This document shows positions 25,895-36,590 of a DNA stretch of 41,111 bases, piece after piece. Every line of letters begins with the position of its first letter. The stretch's first letter is position 1. Where the stretch lies: contig NZ_JAPZVP010000002.1 of assembly GCF_027622875.1 (NCBI RefSeq), positions 193,885-234,995 of the forward strand, given 5' to 3'. A program made the position numbers and the translations under genes. Source of the stretch: Glycomyces luteolus (lineage in GTDB: Bacteria > Actinomycetota > Actinomycetes > Mycobacteriales > Micromonosporaceae). The notes beneath the pieces were generated by a model. It made no database searches, was not told the DNA's origin, and saw nothing but the letters and a program-made list of their open reading frames with translations.

Positions 25895-27016
25895 TCAGCC
25901 CATTTCGTCAGGGAAGAGGCTCGCGGTCCACGAGTCGACCCGGCCGTCCCCGCCGTGCCGCGTCCGCCTGCGCGTCCCCTCGACGGAGAATCCGGCCTTC
26001 TCCGCGACCCGCCGCGACGCCTCGTTCCCGACCACCGCGCGCCACTCGATCCGCTCCAGGCCCAGATCCTCGAAGCCGAGCCCGCACAGCCGCTTGACCG
26101 CCGCCGTCATCCAGCCCTGCCCGCGCGCCCACGGCGAGCAGAAGTAGCCGATCTCGGCCTCGCCCGGCGCTTTGAGCACCAGATCGACCGAGCCGCAGTA
26201 GCGGTCGTCCGAGTCCGCGAGCGCGAACAGCACGCGCTCGCCGCGGTCCCACGCGCCCTGCGCGAACGCGAACCACTGGTCGGCCTTCGCCCTGGTGTAG
26301 TCGCCGGGCATGTCCACCCACCGCTGCACCTCCTCGTCCGCGCAGGTCGCGGCCAGGTCGTCCAGGTCGGTCTCGCGCAGCGGACGCAGCCGCAGCCCGG
26401 CCGCGCCGGTCTCCAGCTCGCGCCGCTCGGCCATGAAGAACCCGGCCTGGCGCTTCAGGATCGCGTAGTTCGCGGGCGGGTCGTCGGGCCCGCGCACCTC
26501 GCCGGGCAGTACGCCGCCGACCCAGCAGTCCTTCGAGACGCCCCGCTGGTGCACCCCGTTGCGGGCGATGCCCTCCACGGTGAAGCCGGTGCGGATCGCG
26601 GCGAGGCGCGAGGCGTGGTTGCCCACGATCGCGTCCCATGCGATGCGCTTGGCGCCGAGGTGTTCGAACCCGAACTCGACGGCGGCGCGGATCGCCCGCT
26701 GCGCCACCCCGCGCCCCCGCGCCCAGGGCGCGGTCACGTACGTGATCGTCAGCTCGTACGGGAACGACTTGGTGAGCGCCATCGAGCCGGCCAGCCTCCC
26801 GTCCTCGTCGATGACCGCCCAGCGCGGGTTCCCGCTCTGCCAGTGCCGCTCCTGCAGCCACACGAAGCGCTCGCGGGCGGTGCCCGCCCACGGCAGCGGC
26901 ATGACGAGGAAGCGCTCGATGAGGGGGTCGGCGTAGATCTTCGCGAGATCCGACATGTGCCGCTGCTCCCACGTGACGAGTCGCAGGCCGTCGGCGGTGA
27001 GGGTGACGGGTTCCAT
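25895..27016 (-). CDS. Tandem GNAT acetyltransferase, both halves complete
   Basis: This 373-residue protein has two full RimJ/RimL-type GNAT domains. Half one (about 1-180) has LRLVTWEQRHMSDLAKIYAD, the acetyl-CoA loop APWARGRGVAQRAIRAAVEF and NHASRLAAIRTGFTVEG. Half two (about 195-373) has LRLRPLRETDLDDLAATCAD, the loop CSPWARGQGWMTAAVKRLCG and NEASRRVAEKAGFSVEG. The halves are clearly related, so an internal duplication is likely. ATG at 27016. The gene is divergent from secA, and together with the next GNAT and the L,D-transpeptidase it forms a minus-strand block inside the hpf-secA neighbourhood. Substrate unknown. Confidence 0.82.
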   Translation of the reverse strand: MEPVTLTADGLRLVTWEQRHMSDLAKIYADPLIERFLVMPLPWAGTARERFVWLQERHWQSGNPRWAVIDEDGRLAGSMALTKSFPYELTITYVTAPWARGRGVAQRAIRAAVEFGFEHLGAKRIAWDAIVGNHASRLAAIRTGFTVEGIARNGVHQRGVSKDCWVGGVLPGEVRGPDDPPANYAILKRQAGFFMAERRELETGAAGLRLRPLRETDLDDLAATCADEEVQRWVDMPGDYTRAKADQWFAFAQGAWDRGERVLFALADSDDRYCGSVDLVLKAPGEAEIGYFCSPWARGQGWMTAAVKRLCGLGFEDLGLERIEWRAVVGNEASRRVAEKAGFSVEGTRRRTRHGGDGRVDSWTASLFPDEMG

Positions 27017-27069
27017 AGCGTTCGATTCTGCCCCACCGGCTGCCATCGGGGCCAGCCGCCGACGACGCG

Positions 27070-27075
27070 TACTAT
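27070..27075 (+). promoter_or_regulatory. Candidate -10 of secA
   Basis: TACTAT at 27070-27075 fits TANNNT and stands out in the GC-rich divergent region between the tandem GNAT gene and secA. A clear -35 is not visible. The leader to the GTG at 27131 would be about 50 bases and includes the ribosome site GGGAG (27115-27119). Confidence 0.4.
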
Positions 27076-27130
27076 TGACCGGGAAATCCACCCGATTTGG
27101 CCGAGACGTTGCTGTGGGAGCTGATCTTCC

Positions 27131-30031
<2,901 letters not shown>

Positions 30032-30035
30032 GGGC

Positions 30036-30758
30036 ATGACCCGTCGTATCTATGTGCCCGCGAACGCGGAGATGCTGGCTCACCTCGCCGCGAGCGGCGA
30101 GGTGAAGCCGAGCACGGTCCACACGGTGACGGCCTGGCTCAGGCGCGAGGCGCCGCAGGCCGACGTCGAAGACCTTGAGTACACGGCGTTCGCGGACGCC
30201 GCGCTGGCTTCGGTGGGGCTCTTGGCCGGCCAGCCGCCGCGGCGGGTGGTGATCTCCGCTGACGTCCCTGACGATCTCGTGACGGACCAGCCCGGGAGCA
30301 CCGCCGCCGCGTTCGACGGCAGTGTGAAGCTGAAGAAGGTGGCGGCGATCCACATGGACGATGCCGCGGCGGCCGGGGAGATCGCGGCCGAGCTCGCCTC
30401 GGACGAGCCCGACCTGGAGCTGATCGAGTCGAACGTGCTCGACTGGTACGCCCCCTCGGAGCTTCAAGACCTCTTGGCGGCCTTGGGCTTAGCGGTCTTC
30501 GGCAGCAGCAGCCCGAAGGCGAGCACGGCGCAGAACGCGCCGGCGAACATCGCCGTCATCGAGCCGTTGTACTGCCACTGGAAGCTGAGCGCGAGGAACG
30601 CGCTGTCGAGCGGCGAGACTTCGTCGAGCCCCACTCTGAGGAGCACTTCGACGCCGATCTGGGCGATGACCGTGGACACCAGCCAGATCCCGCCGGGGAT
30701 CGCCCCGGCGAGCAGGTGCCCGAGGAGCTTCACGCCCGCTTTCTTCTTGCGCAGGTAG
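30036..30758 (+). CDS. DUF6912-like protein with an extended C-terminus
   Basis: The ATG at 30036 begins MTRRIYVPANAEMLAHLAAS, typical of small actinobacterial proteins of the DUF6912 kind (function unknown) that are found after secA. The recognisable part runs to about residue 150 (LIESNVLDWYAPSELQDLLA, near 30480). From there the frame stays open for some 90 further residues, reading antisense through the last 295 bases of the convergent membrane-protein gene. That extension has no protein-like pattern (Ser/Pro/Thr-rich). The natural stop was probably lost by mutation, or a sequencing error removed it. The end coordinate should be treated with caution; the first 150 residues are secure. Confidence 0.6.
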   Translation: MTRRIYVPANAEMLAHLAASGEVKPSTVHTVTAWLRREAPQADVEDLEYTAFADAALASVGLLAGQPPRRVVISADVPDDLVTDQPGSTAAAFDGSVKLKKVAAIHMDDAAAAGEIAAELASDEPDLELIESNVLDWYAPSELQDLLAALGLAVFGSSSPKASTAQNAPANIAVIEPLYCHWKLSARNALSSGETSSSPTLRSTSTPIWAMTVDTSQIPPGIAPASRCPRSFTPAFFLRR

Positions 30759-31387
30759 AGGAACGCGCAGATGCCGCAGGCGAGCCCTGCGATGAACGGC
30801 AGGGTCCGGCCGAGCGCGCCGTACTGGTCGAGCGGGTCGGAGAAGAGGCTCACTGAGGTGGCCGATTCGAACAGGCCGCGGGCGAACATGAGGGCCAGGA
30901 GCAGCAGGGTCGCGCTGAGCCCGGCGACGACGGTGACGCTGCGCCTCGGCAGTGCGAACAGTCCGCCGATGACCGCCGAGCCGAGCAGGACGAGCGCCAG
31001 GACCAGGGCGATCGACGCGTCGACGGCGAAGCTCGCGTAGGCCACGATCGCGGCGGCGAGTCCGATCACGGTGAACCCGAGCGCGGTCAGGGCCCGCTGC
31101 GGGCCCTTGAGCAGCCGGGGCGTGACGACGCCGGCGACGGCGCCCGCGAAGGCGGTGACGATGATGGGGCTGAACAGGCTGTTCGCCAGGAGCATCACGC
31201 CGGTGTCGTCGAGGCCGTCGGCCATGCCGGTGAGCTGGTACAGCGAGAAGACGACCCCGGCGAGCGAGAGCACTGCGGCGGCGCCGAGCACCCAGAGCGC
31301 GACCCGGCCGGGCCGGACCCCGGGCGGTGCCGCCGCCCGCTGCTCGGTCTGGTGCTCCTGCGCCTGTGCTTCCTGCGTTTCAGTCAC
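30464..31387 (-). CDS. Polytopic membrane protein of unknown function
   Basis: This 307-residue protein has a soluble Glu/Gln/Ala-rich N-terminus (1-27) and then seven to eight predicted membrane helices, such as VALWVLGAAAVLSLAGVVFS and VTVVAGLSATLLLLALMFAR. It ends in a basic tail (LLPKTAKPKAAKRS). I do not recognise a family. The GTG at 31387 lacks a ribosome site, but TACTCT (minus strand) lies six bases upstream, which suggests a leaderless mRNA. Its 3' end overlaps the extended frame of the gene after secA, tail to tail. Confidence 0.65.
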   Translation of the reverse strand: MTETQEAQAQEHQTEQRAAAPPGVRPGRVALWVLGAAAVLSLAGVVFSLYQLTGMADGLDDTGVMLLANSLFSPIIVTAFAGAVAGVVTPRLLKGPQRALTALGFTVIGLAAAIVAYASFAVDASIALVLALVLLGSAVIGGLFALPRRSVTVVAGLSATLLLLALMFARGLFESATSVSLFSDPLDQYGALGRTLPFIAGLACGICAFLYLRKKKAGVKLLGHLLAGAIPGGIWLVSTVIAQIGVEVLLRVGLDEVSPLDSAFLALSFQWQYNGSMTAMFAGAFCAVLAFGLLLPKTAKPKAAKRS

Positions 31388-31565
31388 GAGCCCAGAGTAC
31401 GTATCGCGGTTCGGGCGGCTACATCACACCGCTTGGTTCTTTATTGATCTCGCACCAGGTCACGGGCACTGAACTATGCGAGGATGGCCAGAAGGCAGCG
31501 CATCTTGTAGCCTACTGATCAAAGACACAAATCTGCAGTAGCCATCGATTCGACGGGAGGGCGCG

Positions 31566-33191
<1,626 letters not shown>

Positions 33192-33207
33192 CCCGTCGCG
33201 ACCGAGG

Positions 33208-33237
33208 GGGCCCGGACCGCGAGGTCCGGGCCCTTTT
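33208..33237 (+). terminator. Intrinsic terminator of pruA with T tract
   Basis: GGGCCCGGACC (33208-33218) and GGTCCGGGCCC (33223-33233) form a perfect 11-bp stem on a GCGA loop, followed by TTTT (33234-33237). It is the clearest classical terminator in the window. Its last T is also the first base of the likely -10 of the next gene. Confidence 0.85.
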
Positions 33238-33242
33238 ATGCT
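33237..33242 (+). promoter_or_regulatory. Candidate -10 of the leaderless DUF397 gene
   Basis: TATGCT fits TANNNT and ends six bases before the ATG at 33249, the spacing of a leaderless mRNA. It starts on the T tract of the pruA terminator, so termination and initiation are packed into about 40 bases. Confidence 0.5.
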
Positions 33243-33248
33243 TGCCCC

Positions 33249-33551
33249 ATGACGAAGCGTGAGCATCCGCTCAAGGGCGAATTCGACACTGCCGCCGCCC
33301 GTTGGGAACGCACCACCCACGAGGACGGCACGCCCGCCGCGCTCGAGATCGGCTACGCCGACAACGGCCTGGTCGCCCTCCGCATGGCCGAAGACCCCGA
33401 GGGCGACATCCTCATCTACACCCCGTCCGAATGGGAGGCCTTCGTCGAAGGCGTCCGCGACGGCGAGTTCGACATCGAGACCTGGGACGACGAGCCCATC
33501 GTCGAGATCATCGAAGACGACGAAGACGCGGACCAACCCGCCAAGCAGTAA
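33249..33551 (+). CDS. DUF397-domain protein
   Basis: This 100-residue acidic protein matches DUF397: a conserved Trp early (AARWERTTHED), then a short beta-rich stretch (ALEIGYADNGLVALRMAEDP) and the signature LIYTPSEWEAFVEGVRDGEF. The tail is very acidic (IIEDDEDADQ). DUF397 proteins are normally encoded beside XRE-type helix-turn-helix regulators, where they are thought to act as partners or antagonists. Here no such regulator is adjacent, so it is an orphan within the window. It appears leaderless. Confidence 0.75.
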   Translation: MTKREHPLKGEFDTAAARWERTTHEDGTPAALEIGYADNGLVALRMAEDPEGDILIYTPSEWEAFVEGVRDGEFDIETWDDEPIVEIIEDDEDADQPAKQ

Positions 33552-33566
33552 GTCCCGCAACGACAC

Positions 33567-33602
33567 ACGGCCGCGCCGACGGACATCCGCCGCCGCGGCC
33601 GT
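33567..33602 (+). terminator. Hairpin after the DUF397 gene
   Basis: ACGGCCGCG (33567-33575) pairs with CGCGGCCGT (33594-33602), with a smaller CGGA/TCCG stem inside the loop. It starts 15 bases after the stop codon. There is no T tract. Confidence 0.55.
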
Positions 33603-33882
33603 TCGCGTACCCCGCACGAGCCTCGCATCGCCGAAACGTGCCAACCTGAATTTCTCGGGAACCTCTTGTATCCGAACGGACTCGGAGGTCTCTTCCCTGG
33701 TGAATGACGCGATACCAGTCCAGCCCGTGGCGTTCGCGGCATTCCGGGCTTGAGTGCCTCCCGACCTATCGGCGCCTTGCGTGGCCCCCACGCATGGCGG
33801 CCGGCGAGGAGAATGGATCGCGAAGGATCCCCCTCCTCACCGAACAACCGCATAGACCCCCGAGACAAGCAGAGGAGCTCCC
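33603..33882. other. Upstream region of the protease operon
   Basis: No gene is evident in these 280 bases. GGGAACC at 33657-33663 and CGGACTC near 33677 loosely resemble an ECF-type -35 and -10, which would permit control by the operon's own sigma factor. The spacing (13-14 bases) is short, so this is weak. The ribosome site AGAGGAG (33871-33877) of the next gene is clear. Confidence 0.3.
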
Positions 33883-35427
33883 ATGCGATTGGTGTTCGCC
33901 GATCACGAACCCCATCTGAAGCCCAACCCCCGCCGCGACCACATGAGCGGCGTCCCCGAGCTTTCGTACTCCACGCTGGACCGCCACGGCGGCCGCGTCC
34001 TGGCACCCGGCCAGGTCGTCCGCACTGCCGGACAGTCCGCCCCGGTCGGCACGATCTACCGCTACGACCGCCTGCTGGTGGACGAGTCGGTCATCAATGA
34101 CGACAAAGCGCGTCTGAAGCTCGAAGGCGCTATCCAGCCGACCGGGATGACGCTGGAGAGCCAGTCCGCCAGCGCCCTCGTCACCGGCCAGGGCCCCTTC
34201 CGGGTCCCGGTCGTCAGCAGCCACGGCAACCAGGCCGGTGTCGATGCGTGGTCGCTGCTACAGCGGCTGAGGACCGACACGAGCGACGAGAGCCTCCCTG
34301 AGGACCTGCTCGCCAAGGTCCGCCTGGAGCACTTGATGATCTGCTCGAAGACCGGCGGACCCAGCGTCGGTACGCCTGAGCCCCCCGTCGGCGGCCCGCA
34401 CAGGCACTCCATCGGCCGCATGCCGGTCGACATGGTCGCCCCGATGCCCGAACGCAAGAGGCTCGAGCGACGCCTTCGGGTCGCAATGCTGGACACCGGC
34501 GTCCCCAGCGGACACCCTGCCTTCGATATTTCCGACCTCTCCGAAGGCAAGGACACCTTCGTGGTGGTCGACCACGCCTTCCAGGCCAGGCTCGGCCAGC
34601 ACAACGACTCGCCCGCGCCGCCGCTCGACGACCCCTGGGACGGCCCGGTCCACGAGCCGACCCTCATCGGGGAGGTCGCCACCCACTTCGGCCATGGCAC
34701 CTTCATCACCGGGCTGCTGCGCCAGATGTCCCCTGACGTCCAGGTGTACTCGCTCCGGGTGGTTCACAACGACGGTCTCTCCTACGAGCACGAAATCATC
34801 GGCGCACTTCACCACGTGGCCGACCAGGTTGAGGCAGCCCGTGCCGGCGATGCCGAGGTGTTCGCGGTCGACGTGGTCGTCCTCGCCACGGGCTATGTGG
34901 ACGAAGCAGCCGACGACATCCCGGGAGGCTGGATGGGCGGGGCGGTGGACCGGCTGATCAAGCTGGGCGTCCCGGTGGTCGCCGCCGCGGGGAACCAGTC
35001 GTCGGATCGGCCGTTCTACCCCGCGGCCTACGCGGCGCACGGGCAGCCGGAGAACGCCGCGCCGATCTTGAGCGTCGGGGCGCTGAATCCGAACCTGGAG
35101 ATCGCGATGTTCTCGAACGAGGGCCCGTGGGTCTCGTGCTACGCCACCGGGGCCGGGCTGGTGAGCACGTATCCGTGCGAGGCCGAGGGCTCGCTGGAAC
35201 CGGAGCGACGTTCGAAGTCCTCCATGCGCAATCGCTTCCGTGAGACCTACGACTTCGACGACTTCTCCTCCGGCTACGCGGTCTGGAGCGGCACCTCGTT
35301 CGCGGCCCCGGTCGCGGCGGCGTATCTGCTGAACTCCATGGCCGAGTTCGGCTTGGAGGAAGTGCAGGACTCGGTCAAGGCGGCGGAGCGTGCGCACGCG
35401 GCGCTGACGCGGCTGAAGAGTCGCTAG
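33883..35427 (+). CDS. Cytoplasmic S8-family (subtilisin-like) serine protease
   Basis: This 514-residue protein has a complete subtilisin catalytic set: Asp204 in VAMLDTGVP, His271 in HFGHGTFITGLL, Asn371 in VVAAAGNQ and the nucleophile Ser472 in WSGTSFAAPVAAA. There is no signal peptide, so it should act in the cytoplasm, which is unusual for subtilisins. The first 195 residues form a domain I do not recognise; it may be a built-in inhibitor or a recognition domain, and ends in a Pro/basic linker. The ATG at 33883 follows AGAGGAG by 5 bases. The gene leads a four-gene operon with a sigma factor, an unknown protein and a TPR-CHAT protease, so it probably belongs to a proteolytic signalling module. 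Substrate unknown. Confidence 0.88.
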   Translation: MRLVFADHEPHLKPNPRRDHMSGVPELSYSTLDRHGGRVLAPGQVVRTAGQSAPVGTIYRYDRLLVDESVINDDKARLKLEGAIQPTGMTLESQSASALVTGQGPFRVPVVSSHGNQAGVDAWSLLQRLRTDTSDESLPEDLLAKVRLEHLMICSKTGGPSVGTPEPPVGGPHRHSIGRMPVDMVAPMPERKRLERRLRVAMLDTGVPSGHPAFDISDLSEGKDTFVVVDHAFQARLGQHNDSPAPPLDDPWDGPVHEPTLIGEVATHFGHGTFITGLLRQMSPDVQVYSLRVVHNDGLSYEHEIIGALHHVADQVEAARAGDAEVFAVDVVVLATGYVDEAADDIPGGWMGGAVDRLIKLGVPVVAAAGNQSSDRPFYPAAYAAHGQPENAAPILSVGALNPNLEIAMFSNEGPWVSCYATGAGLVSTYPCEAEGSLEPERRSKSSMRNRFRETYDFDDFSSGYAVWSGTSFAAPVAAAYLLNSMAEFGLEEVQDSVKAAERAHAALTRLKSR

Positions 35428-35436
35428 CCTGAGACC

Positions 35437-36051
35437 ATGAACGCGACTTCAGCTCACTCGGTGGCCACGGTCGACTACGACCGGCACGCGCGGCTCTACA
35501 CGGCCGCGCGTGCCGGGGACCGCATCGCACAGCGCGCCCTCGTCGAGGAGCTCAACGAGCTGCTCTGGCGGGCGGCGCGGCGCGCGGGCCTCGACCGCGA
35601 CAGCGCCGCTGATGTGGTGCAGACCGCGTGGCTTCGCCTGTGGCGCACCGAGAACGGGCTGAACCAGCCTCGCGCGCTGACCAAGTGGCTGCTCACCACG
35701 GTGAAGCGGGAGGCATGGAAGGTCGCGGGACGCGCGAAGCGCGAACTCGTCTCGGATCCGCTTGACATACAGGAGCCGGTCATCGAGGGCATCGAGGACG
35801 GCATCGTCAGAGATGCCGAGCGCGAGGCCGTTCGCCGGGCTTTCCTTGTACAGCCCGAACGGTGCCGGCAGTTGCTCGCCTTCATATCGGCTGTCGCCCG
35901 GCCCGACTACGACCACATCTCCGAGGCTCTCGGGATGAAAAGGGGGAGCATCGGACCCACCCGGGGCCGCTGCTTGGACAAACTGAGGAAGACGCTCATG
36001 GATGATCCGTCCTGGGCTTCAGGTGAGGAGCGCGAGGCAGATGAAACCTGA
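35437..36051 (+). CDS. ECF-like sigma-70 factor of the protease operon
   Basis: This 204-residue sigma factor has region 2 at about residues 22-95 (ARAGDRIAQRALVEELNELL, ADVVQTAWLRLWRTEN, LTKWLLTTVKREAWKVAGRA) and region 4 at about 140-190. Region 4 ends in the helix-turn-helix ISEALGMKRGSIGPTRGRCL, which I associate with sigma factors next to CHAT-domain genes in actinobacteria. Regions 2 and 4 are joined by an acidic linker (PLDIQEPVIEGIEDGI). It starts 9 bp after the protease stop and overlaps the next gene by 11 bp. No anti-sigma factor of a known type is adjacent. The next gene's product could take that role, which is inference. Confidence 0.85.
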   Translation: MNATSAHSVATVDYDRHARLYTAARAGDRIAQRALVEELNELLWRAARRAGLDRDSAADVVQTAWLRLWRTENGLNQPRALTKWLLTTVKREAWKVAGRAKRELVSDPLDIQEPVIEGIEDGIVRDAEREAVRRAFLVQPERCRQLLAFISAVARPDYDHISEALGMKRGSIGPTRGRCLDKLRKTLMDDPSWASGEEREADET

Positions 36052-36571
36052 GACTGGGAACCAGGGCGAGTTCGAACCGATGGACTCCTGCGACGAGCGG
36101 ATCATGTCGGTGATCAACGAACTGCACCACCGGGACGATCCAATCCCGAATGATCTGAATGAGCGTGTGCAGTTCGTGCTCGAGCTCGAAGCCGCATTGG
36201 ACGCCAAAGTAGCCTCGGTGTATCGCCCCACCGAAATGGCGCTGACTCGCGGGGACACTGGCTTGACGGTGAATCAGGGCGATCCCGCCTCGATCACCTT
36301 CGACTGCGAGACGATCACGGTAATGGTCACGCCGCGGCCTTCCGCGGTGCAGGAGATACGGCTCGACGGATGGATCGGACCCGAGGGGACCTATGAGGTT
36401 GAAGTGCGGAGCCCGCAGGGCACTCGGCGCGCTTCGACTGATGAGACCGGTCGATTCGCACTCGAAGGACTGCCGAACGATGAAATGTTCCAATTGGTCA
36501 TCAGGCCGGACGAAGCCCTTCAGCGAGAAGGGCTCCCAGCAGTCGTCGTGACCCCTGCCGTGCGGCTGTAG
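36041..36571 (+). CDS. Unknown protein with beta-sandwich tail, in the protease operon
   Basis: This 176-residue acidic soluble protein has a helical N-terminal half (DERIMSVINELHHRDDPIPN, then DLNERVQFVLELEAALDAKV). The C-terminal half (about 75-176) has repeated strands and the pattern STDETGRFALEGLPNDEMFQ, as in Cna-B or carboxypeptidase-regulatory-like folds. There is no signal peptide, membrane helix or zinc motif. The ATG at 36041 lies inside the sigma-factor gene and follows GGTGAGGAG; an ATG at 36002 would add 13 residues. Its position between a sigma factor and a TPR-CHAT protease makes it a candidate adaptor, sigma inhibitor or protease substrate. Function is not known. Confidence 0.7.
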   Translation: MKPETGNQGEFEPMDSCDERIMSVINELHHRDDPIPNDLNERVQFVLELEAALDAKVASVYRPTEMALTRGDTGLTVNQGDPASITFDCETITVMVTPRPSAVQEIRLDGWIGPEGTYEVEVRSPQGTRRASTDETGRFALEGLPNDEMFQLVIRPDEALQREGLPAVVVTPAVRL

Positions 36572-36574
36572 CAT

Positions 36575-36590
36575 GTGAAGAATGCTTCAC
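36575..36590 (+). promoter_or_regulatory. Hairpin with the CHAT start codon in its loop
   Basis: GTGAAG (36575-36580) and CTTCAC (36585-36590) pair perfectly around the loop AATG, whose last three bases are the ATG start codon of the CHAT protease gene. No strong ribosome site precedes it. The structure could limit translation, or be opened by ribosomes finishing the previous gene, four bases upstream. Confidence 0.5.
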
